9,696 nt of DNA from Lentisphaerota bacterium (lineage in GTDB: Bacteria > Verrucomicrobiota > Kiritimatiellia > RFP12 > UBA1067): assembly GCA_015061765.1 (NCBI GenBank), contig SUVZ01000117.1, positions 1-9,696 on the forward strand, read 5' to 3'. Under the pieces are notes generated by a model that saw only the letters and a list, made by a program, of their open reading frames with translations, did no database searches and was not told the origin of the DNA. Below, piece after piece: positions 7,001 through 9,696 of this stretch (positions are counted from its first letter, which is position 1; each line of letters opens with the position of its first letter). Both the position numbers and the translations under genes were made by a program.

Positions 7001-9125
7001 GCGTACGGGCGCAACGGTGCATGTTCTGGTGTGCAATGCAAGCGGAAAGGCGCTTAAGACGAACCTGCCGCTCGGCGAGGGCAAGTACGAGAATATGCGT
7101 ACCGTTCTCGGTGGCGGAGTCTCGATGTTGAAGAAAAATACTTTGGCGCTTGATTTTGCGCCAGAAGGCTACGCGTTCCTTTCATTCGACGGCGATAAGC
7201 CGATAGACTTTGAGGAGTTGAAATACAACAGACCGGGCGCGAGCGCCTACATTGATGCCGGCACATGGGCGCAGCCGCTTGTGCTGGACTATGATTCGGA
7301 CGGCGATCTTGATATTGTCGCGCTTTCGAAGAGCGCTTTGACCAACGCCTTCATTCTCTATGAAAACCCCACTCCCAAAGGTGTGAAATGCAAGATGCCG
7401 GTATTCCGGAAGGGACGCACCATTTCCACAGATGTATGCAACGGACATATCTCTTCTCAGCTTTTCGACGGCAAATGGATTGTGACCAGACCCGGCGGCG
7501 TGATGTGGGATCCGTTGACGCGCTGGGGCAGGTTTACCGATATTCGCGGGGTGGAGTATGATCCTATCCAACGCGATACAAAGAATACGGAAAAGGCGAA
7601 TTACCGGGTGTGGCGTCTCGTTGATTTTGATGGGGACGGATTGGAAGATGTTGTTATGGGGCTTGATTCGTGGACAAAGTATGGCGTTTTGAAAGGGAAT
7701 GCCTACGATTCCGCCGGCGTATGGACAAATTGCCTGCTTCAGACACGCCTGTATTGGAGCAAATGTGTATCAGGTCGCGGGAAGGATGCGAAATACGCAA
7801 GGACGGAAGAACTGCTTCTTGCGGATGGCACTTCCTTTCAGACTGATGGCGATCCGAGTCCGATGTTCGAAGATTTTGATCTCGACGGAGATCTTGATAT
7901 CGTATGCGGCGATTTTACCGGCGGCTTCTGGTATTTTGAAAATACAGGCTCGCGCACCGCTCCCAAATATGCGGCACGCCGCCGTTTAACTGATACACTT
8001 GACGCGGAGGTTCGCTGCGAGGTGTGCATGCAGGTTCCTCTGTCCGTCGATTGGGATGGGGACGGCGATGCTGATATTGTTGAAGGCGAGGAGGATGGGC
8101 GCATCGCCTTGATTGAAAATCTCGGAGTGAAGAATGGGGTTGTGAGATTCTCTCAGCCGCAGTATTTCCGGCAGGAGGCGGAAGATCTTGATTTCGGATG
8201 CCTTTCGACACCGTTCGGGTGCGATTGGGATGGAGACGGCGACTGGGATCTGATATGCGGTAATTCGGCAGGACGTCTGGCGTTTATTGAAAACCTTTCC
8301 GGAGCGGGTGTTTACAGGCCGAAATGGGCGGAACCAGTGTTGATGTCTGCTGGCGGCGAAACCATCAACATTCGCGCAGGAATGAACGGTTCAATTCAGG
8401 GACCGGGTGAACAAAGCTGGGGTTATACAGTACCGTCGGTCGCGGATTGGGACGGGGACGGCTTCTTGGATGTTATGATGAACGACATTTGGGGGCATGT
8501 GCGGATATACCGCAATCCCGGCAGGAAAGGCACGCTTGATCTGGAAAAACCTCAACCGATAGAAGTCGAGTGGGAAGGTGCGAATCCCGAACTCGCCTGG
8601 GGGTGGGAGAAGCCCAAGGGCAAGGAACTGCTTACCCAGTGGCGTACACGCGCACTCATGTACGACTGGAACAAGGATGGGCTTATGGACTTGATCGTGC
8701 TTGATCAGGAAGGGTATCTTGCCTGGTTTGAACGCTTCAAGAACCCTTCGGGAAAACTCTCTCTCAAGCATCCCAGGAGAGTCTTCTTGCGCGATGGGCG
8801 GATGGTTCCGCTTCTCTGGTCCAATGGTGCAGCAGGAAAGAGCGGACGGCGGCAGTTCTGCATTGCCGATTGGAACCGTGACGGCAAAGAAGATTTTCTC
8901 CTCAATGGTGGGAATGTACAGCTTTATCGCCAGATCAAAAAGACGGATGAAAGCTGGACGTTCTCCATGGGGGGCGGATTCGGAAAGCGCAAGCTTGCTG
9001 GACATCCGTCTTGTCCTACAGTTGTAGATTTCGATAACGACGGAGTTCCGGAAGCCATTGTCGGAACAGAAGACGGCCGCTTCTTCCATCATCTGAACCC
9101 CTATGCGTTCAATTGGGGAAAATGA
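4050..9125 (+). CDS. Giant secreted SGNH esterase / CBM-like / TIM-barrel / FG-GAP propeller protein
   Basis: This 1691-residue protein is a mosaic. In order: a short hydrophobic leader (about 1-13, FVA before D14) with no basic n-region; a beta-rich domain (about 25-145); an SGNH/GDSL esterase (about 181-408) with all blocks visible, namely GDSLSD with Ser191, AKGGD with Gly225, GHND with Asn266, and DGVH with Asp384/His387; a CBM4/9-like beta-sandwich (about 441-588: IRNGSFE, GWGRLSVR, VSFDDISLS); a second beta-sandwich (590-700); a glycosidase-like TIM barrel (about 702-965: GKPFFPVGIY, ALLAWLVNDEKP with candidate acid Glu800, GSDPYP); a small beta domain (966-1048); and an FG-GAP/VCBS propeller (about 1068-1691) with nine Asp-rich motifs. 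The predicted role is de-esterification and possibly cleavage of a glycan, with the propeller and CBM-like domain for binding. No second catalytic Glu is assignable in the barrel, so glycosidase activity is uncertain. GGGAAGG (4038..4044) serves ATG 4050 or ATG 4053; the gene starts 11 bp after the previous stop. Confidence 0.85.
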   Translation: MMLFAILFAAFVADVPVKTEAPLKFYPSYAEVQDSSPGKTVPLTPIKIRKPGRFWMFVESPRRIEFTLRREADAGSALDKKVAQMQFNFIQVECAGQHRRRWPAPGEKDFTFKWDSPHPGFYTLDFDPGKACSLVPVSANVPFALETAEGFEQLAQGKGWNAHNRPLKELDEAASKVKLEKPVNILYLGDSLSDFDRGSNHVDTVAEYLAKHNPGKVKCWNFAKGGDCIRYIIQRMDGKGKGDWKARYDDLWNRKYDWAFILLGHNDTKTNLKNDFKEPFTPRAQQHEMYDELIRRLRARGIGRIVLLSSTSSNFDVCNHWVTSRLDRARASGKGISLFGQPEQMEVFNKALREIAVRNNVEYADLYDKMKARKDKPSMLRFTDGVHLSKKGYDFVAVETLRYLAKNPVPKITMEKTVAPAATVRSAKCAEKSPVQKFPEGDAIRNGSFEVRGQENAWTLPKGWRISRGEGMNGGGGLVFECTEKLEQPAKAEQISDVAPGRIYDFEAWVDGAIDCAKGAQVDIQFLDADGKVVSGVYSGTRANNKGWGRLSVRTKRLPANVRKVRIRPSVPAGAKGRVSFDDISLSPHRVMPVTALCSSHYRNEAGIDDGIVTFYAGIDLADTGCLKDEVDVFFVYETPEGKIVRRKAESFNGIDASIGIWPAAFMEGPQEISAEIVAKDGRTLGSRKLTFLRIRRRPRRNVAIDRYKRVTVSGKPFFPVGIYAGTANSNMVERLGRSPFNTLMAYHGLTREMLDWCHENNLMANVHAGDYQTSEAAIAKKVSNLKNHPALLAWLVNDEKPVSALPQLKTRYRTVLDNDDGHPTWAVLYQVDQIREYIGTCDVIGSDPYPVPHESLSWVRRSTEKARKGTFGALSLWQTSQIFDWAAYKTKAVPGTDVSKYRAPTLAEMKAMAWLEIAGGANALFMYSYSPLEKMDWRDPFEKRWKDVCECASEIVKMSSVLLSVDDPPHIKNIPDQLSVRTWRTGATVHVLVCNASGKALKTNLPLGEGKYENMRTVLGGGVSMLKKNTLALDFAPEGYAFLSFDGDKPIDFEELKYNRPGASAYIDAGTWAQPLVLDYDSDGDLDIVALSKSALTNAFILYENPTPKGVKCKMPVFRKGRTISTDVCNGHISSQLFDGKWIVTRPGGVMWDPLTRWGRFTDIRGVEYDPIQRDTKNTEKANYRVWRLVDFDGDGLEDVVMGLDSWTKYGVLKGNAYDSAGVWTNCLLQTRLYWSKCVSGRGKDAKYARTEELLLADGTSFQTDGDPSPMFEDFDLDGDLDIVCGDFTGGFWYFENTGSRTAPKYAARRRLTDTLDAEVRCEVCMQVPLSVDWDGDGDADIVEGEEDGRIALIENLGVKNGVVRFSQPQYFRQEAEDLDFGCLSTPFGCDWDGDGDWDLICGNSAGRLAFIENLSGAGVYRPKWAEPVLMSAGGETINIRAGMNGSIQGPGEQSWGYTVPSVADWDGDGFLDVMMNDIWGHVRIYRNPGRKGTLDLEKPQPIEVEWEGANPELAWGWEKPKGKELLTQWRTRALMYDWNKDGLMDLIVLDQEGYLAWFERFKNPSGKLSLKHPRRVFLRDGRMVPLLWSNGAAGKSGRRQFCIADWNRDGKEDFLLNGGNVQLYRQIKKTDESWTFSMGGGFGKRKLAGHPSCPTVVDFDNDGVPEAIVGTEDGRFFHHLNPYAFNWGK
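7287..9053 (+). repeat. Nine FG-GAP/VCBS calcium-motif repeats within the giant protein gene
   Basis: Nine copies of a D-aromatic-[DN]-x-D-G type motif begin at residues 1080, 1192, 1275, 1334, 1392, 1466, 1539, 1607 and 1660 (DYDSDGDLD, DFDGDGLED, DFDLDGDLD, DWDGDGDAD, DWDGDGDWD, DWDGDGFLD, DWNKDGLMD, DWNRDGKED, DFDNDGVPE). Such loops bind calcium between blades in integrin-alpha-like propellers. Spacing ranges from 53 to 112 residues, wide in the first part and tighter later. The three DWDGDG copies are also close at DNA level (8049, 8223, 8445), consistent with duplication. The last copy ends in Glu rather than Asp. Confidence 0.85.
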
Positions 9126-9154
9126 TAAGGTATTACACAAATGAGGAGCCGAAA

Positions 9155-9556
9155 ATGAGGAAAATATTGATTGTTGTTGCGGTGTTATCAGTGTTCGCCG
9201 ATAGCATCGCGGCGGCGAACGAGGCCGAACAGGTGAATGAGGCGGCGTCCGTGTTCGATGGCGTGAAACCGTCTGAAATGCGCGGCGACAGGATTCTCGA
9301 GCGTGACCGTAGCGTAATCATTCCTCAGCGTTACACATTTGATAAAGATTGGATTCTCAACGGAAAGTCGGCGTGGGAGTTCATCCGCCAGATCCGCGCC
9401 GGTAAGAATCTGCCGCGCGAATTCAATGCCGTCGCTGAATACAATCCGCCGTTTGCGTTCGCCACTCACTGCCAGGCGGAGCTCTTCTGGAATTCGGATG
9501 ATTCATGGGAGGAGATCGCGAAACGCGCCCGTATGCGCTCGCGCCCGGAACGGTGA
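9155..9556 (+). CDS. Small secreted protein of unknown function, possibly truncated
   Basis: The 133-residue product starts with a signal peptide (hydrophobic about 4-17, SIAAA before N22). ATG 9155 is preferred over the in-frame ATG at 9113 because GAGGAG (9143..9148) sits 6 nt upstream and because 9113 lies inside the preceding gene. I recognise no family. The mature part is polar and aromatic-rich: RYTFDKDWILNGKSAWEFIR in the middle, then EYNPPFAFATHCQAELFWN and DSWEEIAKR near the end. The end (RMRSRPER) stops abruptly after what looks like a helix, as though this were a piece of a larger secreted protein that has lost its C-terminal part. However, the ribosome binding site, leader and tight spacing look functional. 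It lies 29 bp after the giant gene and 18 bp before the next. Confidence 0.65.
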   Translation: MRKILIVVAVLSVFADSIAAANEAEQVNEAASVFDGVKPSEMRGDRILERDRSVIIPQRYTFDKDWILNGKSAWEFIRQIRAGKNLPREFNAVAEYNPPFAFATHCQAELFWNSDDSWEEIAKRARMRSRPER

Positions 9557-9574
9557 TCAAGAAAGGAGTCAGCT

Positions 9575-9696
9575 ATGAAGACAGTCGCAAAGTTTACCAT
9601 CGTGGCATTGTTCTTTACATCGGCCTGCGTTCACGAATCGCGGGTTGATGGCGTGAATGCTGAGCGTGTGAGGTTCATGTCGTTCAACATCCGCAT
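9575..9696 (+). CDS. Secreted endonuclease/exonuclease/phosphatase-family protein, N-terminal part (cut by window edge)
   Basis: Forty codons are visible before the right edge. The ATG follows AAAGGAG (9562..9568) at 6 nt, the strongest ribosome binding site in the window. The product opens with a signal peptide (MKTVAKFTIVALFFTSAC); Cys18 after TSA could be a lipidation site, although position -3 is Thr rather than the usual Leu. The segment RVRFMSFNIR (31-40) is the hallmark first strand of the EEP (DNase I/inositol-phosphatase-like) fold, with Asn38 as the usual metal-binding residue. Secreted EEP proteins cleave phosphodiester or phosphomonoester bonds; in glycan loci their substrate is often unknown. 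It appears to be the last visible member of the operon, 18 bp after the small secreted protein. Confidence 0.75.
   Translation, partial: MKTVAKFTIVALFFTSACVHESRVDGVNAERVRFMSFNIR

Noticed and set aside
8391..9140. Open frame of 249 codons on the minus strand
   Set aside because: It lies wholly opposite the Asp-motif propeller region, shows no recognisable motif or ribosome binding site, and is explained by the high-GC coding strand.
9113..9154. Upstream start of the small secreted protein at 9113
   Set aside because: It would begin inside the giant gene and bury the signal peptide behind charged residues; ATG 9155 has GAGGAG at ideal spacing.
1..9696. CRISPR arrays, tRNA or rRNA genes, insertion sequences, phage genes
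   Set aside because: No regularly spaced identical repeats, no cloverleaf-like sequence, no transposase or integrase motif and no terminal inverted repeats were noticed on either strand.

Overview
The window reads as a carbohydrate-degradation (polysaccharide-utilisation-like) locus from a bacterium of moderately high GC. The mix is typical of the PVC group, for example gut or sediment Kiritimatiellota, Lentisphaerota or Verrucomicrobiota: a XylR-like sugar regulator, a secreted Asp-box sialidase-like protein, secreted esterases and a giant esterase/TIM-barrel/FG-GAP protein. The taxonomic guess is inferred from protein style only; no rRNA or marker gene is present.

Layout. At the left edge, on the minus strand, lies the 5' end of a regulator whose sensor domain resembles XylR-type AraC regulators (1..263). 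A 141-bp divergent intergenic region (264..404) holds promoter-like elements for both directions and a set of inverted AT-rich elements that could be operators. From 405 to the right edge every gene is on the plus strand with very tight spacing: sialidase-like BNR protein (405..1751), ATGA overlap, alpha/beta-hydrolase esterase (1748..2575), ATGA overlap, secreted beta-helix-like protein (2572..4038), 11 bp, 1691-residue multidomain protein (4050..9125), 29 bp, small secreted protein of unknown function (9155..9556), 18 bp, start of a secreted endonuclease/exonuclease/phosphatase-family protein (9575..9696, cut by the window). No terminator-like hairpin is evident between them, so this looks like one operon of at least six genes.

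How the genes may work together (inference). All six plus-strand products start with a signal peptide or a plausible one, so the operon encodes an extracytoplasmic set. A glycosidase-like beta-propeller, an esterase with the features of sugar deacetylases, and a giant protein joining an SGNH esterase, a CBM-like module, a glycosidase-like TIM barrel and a calcium-motif propeller would together suit an acylated (probably O-acetylated) complex glycan. A sialylated or otherwise decorated host or algal glycan is possible, but the sequence does not fix the substrate. The divergent regulator would sense a released sugar.

The most unusual item is the 1691-residue protein, followed by the beta-helix-like protein with a base-composition break, the short orphan secreted protein, and the divergent control region with a possibly leaderless regulator start.
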